Assembly: GCF_000003195.3 (NCBI RefSeq)
Contig: NC_012873.2
Span: forward strand, 9,447,894-9,511,893
Reading direction: 5' to 3'
Source of the DNA: Sorghum bicolor
Lineage: Eukaryota; Streptophyta; Magnoliopsida; Poales; Poaceae
DNA: 64,000 bases
The notes below the pieces were generated by a model that saw only the letters and a program-made list of their open reading frames with translations, made no database searches and had not been told where the DNA came from. Made by a program: the position numbers and the translations under genes. Below, in pieces: positions 1 through 10,397 of the stretch (its first letter is position 1; each line of letters begins with the position of its first letter).

Positions 1-469
1 TTTTTGTACACTGTCTCGGCTGGCCGAAAAAAAAGACTGTTGCTGATGCTCATTTTTTTGAGAGAAAAACATTTTTCTATAGCTAAAAAGTAACGCTGAT
101 AAGTTCAAACGAACGGGGATGTCTAGAGTTCAGAATGTCCTATTTGAAACATTCTGCTGTCACTCATTCTGTTATCACAATTAAGAACTGACATGTAAAG
201 CCGATGTCTAGAGTTATGGAGTGATGTACTAGATTTTTAGTGACATGTTTCAAATAGCATGCCAAACGAAGAATATTGGCATCTTCTTGACTGGGAAATA
301 TTTTTCAGTTACCGTTTGCTGTCTATCATGCCATGGTTTTTGTTATCAACGCAATAAAATGTAGTTCTCATGTTTCGTGGAAAAGCCATTTAAGATTATG
401 TCCTCCATAAAACCATCGATAAACTTTCATAGCTTTTGTTGACTTGTACGTTCAAAGTTGCTTTACTAA
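1..469. other. Intergenic AT-rich DNA
   Basis: I see no gene, RNA or recognisable transposon end here. Short A and T runs occur throughout. The last three bases (TAA) are the left target-site duplication of the adjoining MITE. Confidence 0.5.
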
Positions 470-931
470 GGCCTTGTTTAGTTCCAAAAAGATTTTGGAT
501 TTCGGTACTGTAGCACTTTCGTTTGTTTGTGACAAATATTATCCAATTATAGACTAATTAGGATCAAAAGATTCGTCTCGCGATTTACAGCTAAACTGTG
601 TAATTAGTTTTTGTTTTCGTCTATATCTAATGCTTCATGCATGTGTCGCAAGATTCGATGTGACGGATTATCTTGAAAACTTTTTGGTTTTTGGGGTGAA
701 CTACACCCCAAAAACCAAAAACTTTTCAAGATTCCCCGTCACATCAAATCTTACGGCACATGCATGGAGCACTAAATATAGACGAAAATAAAAACTAATT
801 ATACAGTTTACTTGTAAATTACGAGATGGATCTTTTAAACCTAGTTACTTCATGATTGGACAATGTTTGTCAAATAAAAACGAAAGTGCTACAGTCCCGA
901 AAACCAAAAAATTTCCGAACTAAACAAGGCC
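470..931. mobile_element. Foldback MITE, GGCCTTGTTTAGTT family, palindromic double unit
   Basis: The left end reads GGCCTTGTTTAGTTCC and the right end is its inverted copy (ending AACTAAACAAGGCC). TAA flanks both sides (467-469 and 932-934), a 3-bp target-site duplication. The two halves are near-complete inverted copies meeting near 700, so the 462 bp could fold into one long hairpin. Single-unit relatives of about 230 bp occur at 5784, 31525, 34176 and 51058. It has no coding capacity. The 3-bp duplication and TIR suggest the PIF/Harbinger (Tourist-like) group. Confidence 0.85.
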
Positions 932-934
932 TAA

Positions 935-1510
935 ATGTACTCACCAACTGTTTGCCGTAGTAACTGGCTAGGAGCCGCTTCAATAATGGTCCCTTGCTGC
1001 AAGGGTAAGCTTCAAGTAATTGTCCCATAGAAGTCCTTCCCCACCTAACTCTTCCCAGATAACCGGAGAGAATGAGCGGGATTTCGACTTGTAATTGATT
1101 TAATTCATCTCAAGCCCCTTTCAATCTTCTTCGACCTATATACTAATCCCTAGTAAACCGAATAAGCCATAGGTGGTGGAGGTGTATATTTGTACACTCC
1201 CTATGATTTCAAAACATGCATATGTTTCTCCGACGTGAAGTACTGGAAGCTAGAACTATATATAAGCTCGATCTAATCTAATTCTAATGAAGGAGATCCT
1301 GGCTTGCTTCATCGGCTGGTCTGGATTTGAAAAGCAAACAATAGCGGCGCAATTACCCTACGCTGTTGGGCTTCGCTTGTGGTGGGGGCGAGACAACCAC
1401 GAGGACACACATAGGGGAAAGGAGCGATGTCATGGCTCATGGCTGCCTCCGTAGCTCTCCATAGCTGATTTATAGGAGATGAATCGGCTCCATGGCTGCA
1501 TGCAAACTTA
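935..1510. other. Intergenic, no gene seen
   Basis: No supported coding region. Short open frames here lack recognisable motifs or splice context. Confidence 0.45.
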
Positions 1511-1846
1511 GGTCTGTTTAGATTGGAGATGAAAATTTTTTGGACGTCACATAGCATATGTTGGAAGGATGTCAGGAGGAGGTTTTAAAAACTAATAAAA
1601 AAACAAATTAGATATCTCGACTGGAAACTGCAAGACAAATCTATTAAGCATAATTAATCTGTCATTAACACATGTGGGTTACTGTAGTACTTAAGGCTAA
1701 TCATGGATTAACTAGGTTTAAAAAATTTGTCTCGCGATTTTCAACCAAAGTGTGTAATTAATTTATTTTTTTATCTATATTTAATGTTCTATGTATGTGT
1801 CTAAAGATTCGATAAGATGGATGAAATTTTTTTGGGTGAGGATTTT
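1511..1846. mobile_element. Tourist-like MITE, right end lost
   Basis: It begins GGTCTGTTTAGATTGGAG and then follows, in opposite orientation, the sequence of the complete 346-bp element at 7698-8043, including the segment about AAGGATGTC and the CATTAACACATG-like core. The second terminal repeat is missing, so this is a truncated or diverged copy. Confidence 0.65.
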
Positions 1847-2459
1847 GTCCGTCTCCTGTCCGTCCGCTAGCTGGCTGGACGTTCTGCGTTCTGTGCACCT
1901 GCTTGATGACTCCATCAAAAGCCTCACCAAACAAGTGAATAGGATATGAGATTAAGGGTGCTGAGAGACGACTACAATGTTTTACTGCCGAAAATAATGC
2001 AACCAATTGTGATGATTAAGCAATTCAATTTATGATTAACTATGAAGTACTATGTTGGTTAAGAGACTGTAAAAGCTATCTGGTTTTGAGCAGTCTAGCA
2101 CGACCACCTAATGGACTAATAAGCTTTTTTAACAGCCGAAATTAATATCGATCCACAATATATGAGACCGGAACTCATGACTTGTGTCCATACAAGTTAG
2201 AACGAATACTAAATCTGATTCAAAGATATCAATGTATTAGATCTTGTAATAAATAAAGACATAAACACGAAATCTGGTACATACACATATTGGATCATGT
2301 TGCAACGCATGGACATTTTTACTAGTCATATCATAAGAGACAATAGAGAGAATAAGAGAGGCTAAGCACAAGGATGCACATGCATATCTTTCAGCAACAC
2401 ATTAATTGAGTTAACAAAATAGGCGGCGTAGTACATGACAATGCAGCAATTGCTTATAA
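1847..2459. other. Intergenic, 3' side of the aquaporin gene
   Basis: I see no gene in this stretch. It lies downstream of the minus-strand aquaporin gene and its probable 3' UTR. Confidence 0.4.
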
Positions 2460-2800
2460 TTAAGCACATTCACGGGGTAGACCAACTATAGTTAACCCAG
2501 CTATAGAGTTGCCCGGAATCGAAGACACGGTCGTCCTCTTCCCTCGCATGCATGCATGCTTGTACGTGCCACATCGACATGAATGCTCCAACAAACCACA
2601 GTACGTCGTAGCTAGGTACCCTTTTCCATCTGTTTTCCATCCATCCACACACACGCAGGAATTGTATATATACTCACACACACAGACAGACACACAGGTG
2701 AATAGGTGTAGTAGGCTAAATTACTAGCAGTAGTAGCCCTTCCACAGGAGGAGGCAGCAGGACACGCCGGCCGGCCATGGCCACGGTGGTGGTGCTCGCC
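2460..2800 (-). other. Probable 3' UTR and downstream region of NIP1;1
   Basis: This lies directly downstream of the aquaporin stop codon (minus strand, 2803-2801). It contains short CA and CAGA runs at 2645-2700. Open frames here are short and carry no family motif. I could not place the poly(A) site with confidence. Confidence 0.4.
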
Positions 2801-5242
2801 TCAGGCGGCGGCGGAGTTCATCCTGTTGGTGCTCATGCTCTTGAGGAAGGAGGTGCTCTTGGTGATCTCGCGGAGGGGCTTGTTGGTGAAGCGGATCAGG
2901 TTGTAGGCCCACGCCCCGGCCACGGCCCCCACCAGCGGGCCCACCACGTACACCCAGATGGACCGGTACTCCCCGCTCACCAGCGCCGGGCCCACGCTCC
3001 GGGCCGGGTTCATCGACGCGCCAGAGACGGGCCTGCCATTGCCACAACACAACAAAGCCATACATATGGGTCCGTCAACAAAAGCGCTTTTGTTTGTTTT
3101 CTTGTTTTCGTTGGAAAAGTTGCAGCAGCAAGTCAAGCAGAAAAGAGGCATGGGTACAAGATTATTTCCAAAATTTAATAATTAATTTTAGGACTATAGT
3201 TATTACTAATAACAAGTAGAAAACATTGTACTAGTAGTAAAAAAAGTTTTAATACTATACTCAGCTTTTAACCCTATGATACAGTATGATGCTCGTGCTA
3301 CTCTTGCACTGGCACACAAGTCAGAAGCGGCTGAGTCTCTCTATTGGGCAGGTCAGGCCGTGTTTAGTTCCCAAAAATTTCACGATACTACATAACTTTT
3401 ATTTGTTTGTGATAGTTATTGTCCAACCATAAACTAACTAGACTCAAAAGATTTATTTTGTAAATTCTAATCAAACTGTGACGAGGAATTTTGAAAAATT
3501 TTAGATTTTAAGGCGGAAGTAAACAAGACCTCATCAGTGTTCACAAGAGAAGGGATCTGAGTGCATTTGCATCTGCATACTAGCAGCCTAGCAGGACACA
3601 GGAGTGGTATTACGTTCACATTAATGGCATTGCCCCGGTGTTTCACCAACCACACTCAAAGCTTGCTAGCTGCTCCTGCTAGTACGCCATGACTACTCAC
3701 ATGACGGTCTTTATGGCTCCATAAAACCCTGCTACCGACAGAGACACCCACAACAAATTAAAGCCCTACTTTTATATTCATATTTCGGTTTTTTTCTTTG
3801 ACTTGGAAAAACACTACTTGTCACTTTGTGCACCCAGTGTGAAAAGTTAAAAAGCTTAAAGTTATTCCTGTGACAACCGACTGATGTCATGCATGCATTC
3901 TAGTTCATGCAAAGGCCCTACTTAACATTTGTCGAAACTATGAATTTGAGGCCTTCATAGAGTATATTTACCCGGCAATGAGCACGTTAAGCAGGATGGT
4001 TGCGCCCACGGCCAGCCCTGCCAGCTCCCCGATCTGCAGATACGGATATACGCATATATAGTCGTCGATCAGTTGCATGAATGAAAAATTAAAGGAAAAG
4101 AAAAAAATCGAAAACAAAAGACGATATATAGTCATCCTTAATTATTAATTACCGCTCTGTTGTCTGTTGCGACGCCGGAGATGACGAACATGAGGTAAAA
4201 CGTGGTGATGATCTCGATGACGAGCGACTGGACGTCGGAGCCCGTGGGGAGCGTGCCGGGGAAGTGCTCGTGGCGGCCGCCGAACATGAGGCGCAGCGTG
4301 CCGGAGGCGAGCACGGCGCCCAGCATCTGCGCCAGCACGTACGCGGGGAGCTGCCGCCACGGGAACCGCCCGCTGGTGGCGAAGGCGAAGGTGACGGCCG
4401 GGTTGAAGTGCGCGCCGGAGATGTGGCCGACGGCGTACACCATCACCATCACGGCCAGGCCCCACACGATGGCCACGCCCGGGAACGTGATCTGCCCGTT
4501 CTTGCTCGCGTTGATCGTCACCGCGCCGCACCCCGCGAACATCAGGAAGTAGGTCCCGAAGATCTCCGCGATGATCTGCACACACATCCGCGTTAGTATC
4601 TTAATTCTTGTCATATGACATGATGAGATGCAGATAGATAGCTAGGACGACGGGGACAAGCATGCATTGTTAGGTGTTTAAGTAGGTGGGATGCTAGCTA
4701 ATAACGTCGTCGTCTTGGTGTGATAGACAAAGACAGACTAAACTCAGTCACTGCTTTCCATGCCATGCATGAACCTGAACTAGGAAACGACGTTTAGTTA
4801 TACCGGTACAGTAGGATCTTGAGAATTAAAAAAACACCTTATTTTAGAACACAGCTATTATTATAAAGAAAAAAAGACGAAACGAAATGAAATGCAGTAG
4901 TGCAGCACAAAGAGGAAAACTCGAGATCTATCAGGGGTCGAGAACGGAAGGTAATTTGACGGAGGCATGATGAATGTTGGTATTGGGGCCCGGAGAGAGT
5001 AATTAGCGCCGGGCGGGCCGGGGGAAGAGCCGAAGAAGACGGAGTAGTAGATAGTTTTGGCAGATCTCATCGATCTCACAGTGACTGTTGTGTACCTTCT
5101 GGATGAATGGGACGGAGACGACCATGGCGGCGCAGCCCTGGTGGTCAGCGTACTCCGCCTCCTTCCTGCCCTCCTCCATGGCCCTCTGGTCGTGACCTCC
5201 GCCGTTCGTCTGGGCGGAGTTGTGGTCGCCGCCTCCAGCCAT
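2801..5242 (-). CDS. NIP1-1: NIP1;1-type aquaporin (nodulin-26-like intrinsic protein), four exons
   Basis: This is a membrane channel of the major intrinsic protein family. Exons are 5242-5096, 4575-4153, 4033-3972 and 3032-2801. All introns are GT-AG and the phases join to a 287-residue product, the usual NIP length. The start is the ATG of MAGGGDH at 5242. The first pore motif NPAVT is in exon 2 and the second, NPARS, in exon 4. Tryptophan before the first half-helix (AIVWGL) and arginine in NPARS fit the NIP-I selectivity filter (W-V-A-R). The C-terminus carries KSTSFLKS, resembling the CDPK phosphorylation site of nodulin 26. From family knowledge, NIP-I channels pass water, glycerol, arsenite and similar small neutral solutes, usually at the plasma membrane. 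Substrate here is inferred. Intron 3 carries a MITE-like fragment. Nothing suggests a pseudogene: no frameshift or internal stop. The ortholog call to rice NIP1;1 rests on recognition of the sequence. Confidence 0.93.
3356..3533. mobile_element. Degraded MITE in intron 3 of NIP1;1
   Basis: It starts GGCCGTGTTTAGTTCCC and ends AAACAAGACC, with the family core (TTTGTGATAGTTATTGTCC, TAACTAGACTCAAAAGAT). It is shorter than the 230-bp family members, so part of one arm is deleted. It lies wholly within the last intron. Confidence 0.7.
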
Positions 5243-5423
5243 CTCGATCTGCTTCCTCTTTCTGCAACCTGTACCACACTGCTGGGAGGCTCGAGGATCA
5301 GATGGGAAACACGCAGTGATGAGCACAGAGCTGGCAGGGAGAAATGAGATGAGAGAGAGAGAGAGCAGGCAGGGGCAGGGGGCGATGGGGGTTGGCCGAT
5401 CACCCGGCCGGGCGCCTATTTAT
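5243..5423 (-). promoter_or_regulatory. Core promoter and 5' UTR of NIP1;1
   Basis: On the minus strand an AT-rich box reading ATAAATAG (5416-5423) sits in GC-rich sequence about 175 bp upstream of the start codon, a plausible TATA element. A GA-rich stretch (5345-5370, CT-rich on the coding strand) lies in the presumed 5' UTR. The transcription start is not determined. Confidence 0.45.
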
Positions 5424-5783
5424 TGGCGGTGGCGCCAAGCCCAGCCCACTGCCGGACCGGACTCCTCGTCGCTATGGCTATCGCTTTCCATGCCGTTTGG
5501 ATTGACTCGGCCTTCTCCTTGGTGGGGCCCAGCATCTTGTTTTTTTTTTTAAAAAACTCTACGAACTAGTATTAGTGCAAATCAAGTAATTATCCAGAGA
5601 TTACCGCTCAGAGTCATTGCTAGGGGTGGTGGACGGCTTAAAATCTGGATCAATGACCCTGATACAAAGGGATCAAATGACCAACTGCCTGCACACAGCA
5701 CACTACTAAAATCGACCACATATATGAACTGAAGTGTTTGTTTGGGAGGAGGGCAAAAGAACGCGCGCGACCCAAATGTTTCG
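5424..5783. other. Upstream flank of NIP1;1
   Basis: No gene seen. It probably holds the proximal regulatory region of the aquaporin, bounded by the MITE that starts at 5784. Confidence 0.35.
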
Positions 5784-6017
5784 GGCCTTGTTTAGTTTTT
5801 TTTAAAGTATTATAACATTTTTGTTTTTATTTGATAATTATTGTTTAATCATAGATTAACTAGGTTTAAAAAATTTATCTTACGATTTACAGACAAATTA
5901 TGTAATTAGTACGTTTATTTTCGTCTATATTTAATGCTCTATGCATGTGCCGCAAAATTCGATGTGACAAGAAATTTTGAAAATTTTTTAGTTTTTGAGC
6001 GTGAACTAAACAAGGCC
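5784..6017. mobile_element. GGCCTTGTTTAGTT-family MITE, TSD TCG
   Basis: A 234-bp unit with inverted ends GGCCTTGTTTAGTT and AACTAAACAAGGCC. It is flanked by TCG on both sides (5781-5783, 6018-6020), a 3-bp duplication that is not the usual TAA. It lies about 540 bp upstream of the NIP1;1 start codon. Confidence 0.85.
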
Positions 6018-6090
6018 TCGGTTTCTAATCCGGATCCGAAGAATCGGATCTAAACAGAGAAATGTCAAAACATTTTCTACCTTGGAACAT

Positions 6091-6414
6091 CACTACTATA
6101 TAAAATCTTTTTGCGCAGCGTTTTTAAAATGGCCTCAGAGACGAGCGGCCCGGTTGCCTTCCTTGATTAGAAGCAGAGGAGCCGGACCAACAATAGAGGT
6201 GAACATTGTAAAATAATCGACTCGGTAAATCATTAACCAAAGTGATCATTATAAAATAATCATCTTAGTTAATAAGTATTAACCAAGACGGATATTAGTA
6301 ACATAACGGCTTTGATAAATCAAATGTTTACCATGACCTTTTTGCCATGGCTGTTGTGATGGCCACCTCGTTAAATCAAAAATGCCCGTCACGATAAAAT
6401 TTTGTGTAGCAGTG
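6091..6414. mobile_element. CACTA-like miniature element
   Basis: Inverted ends CACTACTATATAAAAT and (reverse) CACTGCTACACAAAAT bound 324 bp with no coding capacity. CACTA ends indicate the En/Spm superfamily. Inner repeats of the type ACCAAGACGG and ACCAAAGTGAT are present. A clear 3-bp duplication is not visible. Confidence 0.65.
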
Positions 6415-6913
6415 TGTTCTAGCGATTCTGACTTTTTAGCCTATGCGAGAGAAACGACCTGAGCCTGGTTTCGGATTTTCCTCTCTCATATGCACTAGCA
6501 ATCGGTTTCTTTTGTACTTATTCCTTTTTAGTGCAACCAATTAAAATGACTTTGCACTTAGGTTGTTATTAACCCCCAAAAAAGTCAAGATTTTTTTTTA
6601 AAAAAAATCTTTTGTTTGGGAAACAAAATCCAATTAACATCCAAATGGTTTATTAAAGTGATTCCAATTCACCACATAAAACATTTCTTAGAAAAATATG
6701 GAACCGAAGTGTTTCTAAGGGCAGTTCAATGCTACTATATCTATTAATTTATATAGACACTATATAGAAACTATTGTCACAATAAATAGTTTCTACAGAA
6801 TAATTTTTTATCCAATCATATTTATTGTCTCTCTATTCTCAACCAACCATATCACTTCATGTCTCATGGTTTCTAACTTAGATCCGATTTTTATGATTTT
6901 TCTCACTCTTTTT
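6415..6913. other. Intergenic, degraded repeat
   Basis: No gene. The part at 6720-6900 resembles another MITE arm (TATATAGACACTATATAGAAAC) whose partner may lie after 7150, split by the MITE at 6914. Confidence 0.35.
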
Positions 6914-7147
6914 AAGTTTAGTTCCAAAAAAATTTGCAAAATTTTTCAGATTCCCCGTCACATCAAATCTTTAGACACATGCATGAAGTATTAAATATAG
7001 ACGAAAATAAAAACTAATTGCACAGTTTAGTCGAAATTGACGAGACGGATCTTTTGGGTCCAGTTAGTACATGATTGGATAATATTTGTCAAATACAAAC
7101 GAAAGTGGTACTATTCCTATTTTGCAAAATTTTTTGGAACTAAACAG
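6914..7147. mobile_element. GGCCTTGTTTAGTT-family MITE, diverged ends
   Basis: It contains AGTTTAGTTCCAAAAAAA at the left, the family core (CCCCGTCACATCAAATC, CATGCATGAAGTATTAAA) and GGAACTAAACAGG at the right. The outermost bases of both ends have diverged, so limits are approximate. Confidence 0.7.
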
Positions 7148-7588
7148 GTCATAACTATCTTGTCATATGAGCAAAATGCTTAAGTGATACTACAATTAAT
7201 ATCTATAAAAATTATGATAGTTTCTAAGACAATCTGGATCCCTGCAAAACGGGGCGTGAGTGACTGACACACAAGGCGACATGGCGTACCATAAGATCGG
7301 ATGCCTCCCTCCCATAATTACGCATCAATTTAATTTCGGCCATTGAATTGCTAATCGACCGGACAGTTGAGACAGCTAGTAGAGAAAAAGGGGAGATGGT
7401 ACGCGGCCTGCTGAATGATGATCCAATCGGATTGGAAAAAAAAAACACATCGACAGGCAATTCAATGGTTAGCGTCAGTTCTGCGAGAGGGGCCGATGAG
7501 CATGCTGCAACAACGTACACTTTATGGCGCGCCAACGAACAGTGGTGGCCGTCTTTAATTGCTTCATACATACGTTAATTATGCATGT
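7148..7588. other. Intergenic, no gene seen
   Basis: Two overlapping open frames of about 76 and 115 codons lie here on opposite strands. Neither has a recognisable domain or promoter context, so neither is called. Confidence 0.35.
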
Positions 7589-7591
7589 TCA

Positions 7592-8170
7592 GGCCTTATT
7601 AATTCCAAAAAAAAACAAAAAATTTTTAAAATTTCTCGTCGCATCAATCTTGCGACATATATATAAAACATTAAATATATATAAAAATAATAACTAAGGC
7701 CCTGTTTAGTTCCCCACCAAAATTTTTTTCATCCATCCCATCGAATCTTTTGACACATGCATGAAACATTAAATATAGATAAAAAAATAAACTAATTACA
7801 CAGTTTAGTTGAGAATCGCGAGACGAATCTTTTAAGCCTAGTTACTCCATGATTAGCCTTAAGTGCTACAGTAACCTACATATGCTAATGACAGATTAAT
7901 TATGCTTAATAAATTTGTCTTGCAGTTTCCTGACGAGCTATGTAATTTGTTTTTTTATTAGTTTATAAAAACCCCTCCCGACATCCTTCCAACACATTCG
8001 ATGTCACACCCAAAAAATTTTCATCCCTAATCTAAACAGGCCCTAATTGCACAGTTTGCCTATAATTTACGAGACGAATCTTTTAAACCTAATTAGTCAA
8101 TAATTGCTAAATACAAACAAAATGCTACAGTGTCTAATTTTTTTTTTCACCTCAACATCTGAACAAGGCC
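7592..8170. mobile_element. GGCCTTGTTTAGTT-family MITE interrupted by a second MITE
   Basis: The left end GGCCTTATTAATTCC and right end GAACAAGGCC are flanked by TCA at 7589-7591 and 8171-8173. Without the inner insertion the element is about 230 bp, like its relatives. The interruption is in the conserved AACTAATTGCACAG segment. Confidence 0.8.
7698..8043. mobile_element. Tourist-like MITE nested in another MITE
   Basis: It begins GGCCCTGTTTAGTTCC and ends CTAAACAGGCCC, flanked by TAA (7695-7697 and 8044-8046), giving 346 bp. It belongs to a second family, also seen truncated at 1511 and 36377. Confidence 0.85.
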
Positions 8171-8173
8171 TCA

Positions 8174-8702
8174 ATTCGCCACGGCCTTTTATCGGCCGTC
8201 GTTACACCGACGGCGGACGCACGGGACAAAAGGGGAGCGTTTGGTTTTTCTTCTCCTAGACGGTCGATAATGGAGTACCAGTAGACACCACGGCACACAG
8301 ATGATCATCTAGTCACCTTTTAATAATTTGCATCATTCAGTCAGTCTTGATCAGTATTGACCCTTCCTGAAGCGTCACCGGTCAATTAAGGGGTCGCAGG
8401 ATGACCCAAGAGCCAATAAACCTTTGGTGATGGCCCTTGCTTTGTTTGTATTATTGGTGACTCTTACAAAGTGTCAGCTATTACAATTCTATAACACCGT
8501 ATTTACTCCCAACTTATCAAAGAATTTTCCCTTTTAGTTTGTTGGCGTGGCACTAGCTTTCTTGGATAGAGATTGCAACGGCCCCTATTCCTTCCTCATT
8601 TGAAATGCCTTATAAACTAGTGGTGGATTAGAGAGAATACTTGATATATTTGATTTTACACGCTCTTTCTTGTCTATCTATTTTCTGCCACTAATTTCTC
8701 TT
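8174..8702. other. Intergenic flank of the gypsy element
   Basis: No gene recognised. The last five bases, CTCTT (8698-8702), are the left target-site duplication of the gypsy element. Confidence 0.4.
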
Positions 8703-9162
8703 TGTCGACGAAAGCTGGTCGGCAGTCTACCTTGGGGTGTACCCACGGTAGTAGTTTATCGGTAGACGGTGCGCAAACTACGAACTCGATGGTGACGCAA
8801 GACACGGACAAGTTTTTTATCCAGGTTCGGCCGCCGAGTTGGCGTAATACCTACGTCCTGCGTCTGATTGTATTGATTTGTGTTGAGAGAATAATGATGT
8901 CCTAGGGGGTCCCTTGTCTCTCCTTATATAGTCCGGAGGGCAGGGTTACACATCTGGCAATTAATCCTAGTCGGTTACAATTGCCATAGATAGTTCGATA
9001 TCAATTTCTATTCTAACCGACTAGAATCCTACTTGATCTCCACGCCTTGTTTCCTTGCACGAAACTCCGAGCTGTCGGATCAAGCCTCGAACTTGTCTCA
9101 TAATGGGCCAAGCCTTCTGGCCCAAGTCTAGCCGTAAGGGTATAGGGGTTTATACCCCCACA
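8703..9162 (-). repeat. 3' LTR of the gypsy element
   Basis: It is nearly identical to 30958-31416 and shares the TG...CA-type ends. In element orientation it is the downstream LTR. Just inside it, the minus strand reads GCTCGGGGACTAGC, which serves as the likely polypurine tract region. Confidence 0.93.
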
Positions 9163-10244
9163 GCTAGTCCCCGAGCACCATGTATTGTGAAGTAACACGC
9201 CGTCTTGAGCTTCTTCGACCAGTGAAACTTGACGTCTTCAATTAGCATGAAAGTTGCCCAAACAGTTGCAACAGTATTTTGACCAAATCTAAAGACATTT
9301 GATCAACATCACCATCAAAGAAGCCAACTTGTTCGAAGAATGCATGGTGCTCTTGAGAAAAAATATTTATTTTCCGATGAAGTGTGCCCACTTTACTTTT
9401 CTGTATAGCAAAGTGTGCCATAAAACAAGCAAATTCACCGCTAGGTGAAGTGTGCCCACTTAGTCCCCGAGCCTGGCAGTAGGTGACGTAGACACGTGGT
9501 GCCAGGGTCAAAAGAAAAGTCCTCAAAGAGATTTTGAAACTGAGATGCATCGCCAGATGCATCGTACCGATGTAGTCCCCGAGCTTGCTGGAAGGCGAAG
9601 AATGAACCTTGTAGCATGGTCTAAAAAATTAAAATTATCCAGTCCCCGAGCATCTCATACTCGTTTACTATCGGATAGACTTATCAATTTGGCGGGCTGG
9701 TCGACCAGTCCCCGAGCGTACAATGCTCGGTGATCGGTACAGCCCCCAGATTCCCGAGCTAACAGACTGGGCGATCAGTCTCCGAGCATACAGTACTCGG
9801 TGATCAGTGCAGTCCCCAGATTACCGAGCTAGCAGACTGGGCGACCAGTCCCCGAGCATACAGTGCTCGGTGGTCGGTGCAGTCCCTGGATTACCGAGCT
9901 AGCAGACTGGGTGACCAGTCCCCGAGCATATTGTGCTCGGTGGTCGGCACAGTCCATAGGAATGTTGACCCCCAATTTTTGTCTGTTTATTTTGAAAAAA
10001 TCTTACCACGTAAATGATTGATGTGACGAGACCTCCTGACGTAATGTCAGATGGTTGCGTGAAAAGTTGCGCCTGGTAACTGTGCAGCCGCCCTTTGCGC
10101 GGTTTGAGAAAAGGAAACCATCAATTATACGAAAAGGCCGCCGCATTAACTGCCGATAATTATTGAAAACCGAAGCGCCGCGTCCGCCGTTTGGCCCGCC
10201 CACTTCCCAAGAATGCGGGAAGTGGGAGGGGTGGAGTTGTGGTT
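9163..10244 (-). other. 3' noncoding region of the gypsy element
   Basis: This lies between the 3' LTR and the promoter of the opposite-strand gene. The motif AGTCCCCGAGC recurs (9168, 9461, 9572, 9640 and in the 70-bp repeats). I see no supported coding sequence. Confidence 0.6.
9706..9955. repeat. 70-bp tandem repeat, about 3.6 copies
   Basis: Copies start at 9706, 9776, 9846 and 9916 with CAGTC(C/T)CCGAGC. Each contains GTGCTCGG-type and ACCGAGCTAGCAGACTGGG segments. The spacing is exactly 70 bp. There are no unique spacers, so it is not CRISPR-like. Confidence 0.9.
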
Positions 10245-10251
10245 TATAAAA
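10245..10251 (+). promoter_or_regulatory. TATA box of the opposite-strand gene
   Basis: TATAAAA sits about 150 bp upstream of the first ATG (10398) of the plus-strand gene. Its distance fits a start of transcription near 10275-10285 and a 5' UTR of about 115 nt. Confidence 0.55.
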
Positions 10252-10397
10252 TCCTGACAGTACCCCCACATTGCTTACCCTGCCATTGCCTTTAAGCTTT
10301 CCGCTCTTGCCTTCTACAACCACCTGCATCCTCCTAGCTCGCAGTCACTCCTGCATCGCCAATAGCGAAGAGCGACTCCAAGAAGAGGGCCGAGCTG

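Noticed and set aside
4145..4585. Alternative long frames antisense or shifted relative to aquaporin exon 2
   Set aside because: GC-rich exon keeps other frames open; only the aquaporin frame has family motifs and splice-compatible ends.
7224..7571. 115-codon minus-strand frame between MITEs
   Set aside because: No conserved motif, and an overlapping plus-strand frame is equally open.
9706..9955. Possible CRISPR-like array
   Set aside because: The 70-bp units are contiguous tandem copies without unique spacers, in a plant retrotransposon.
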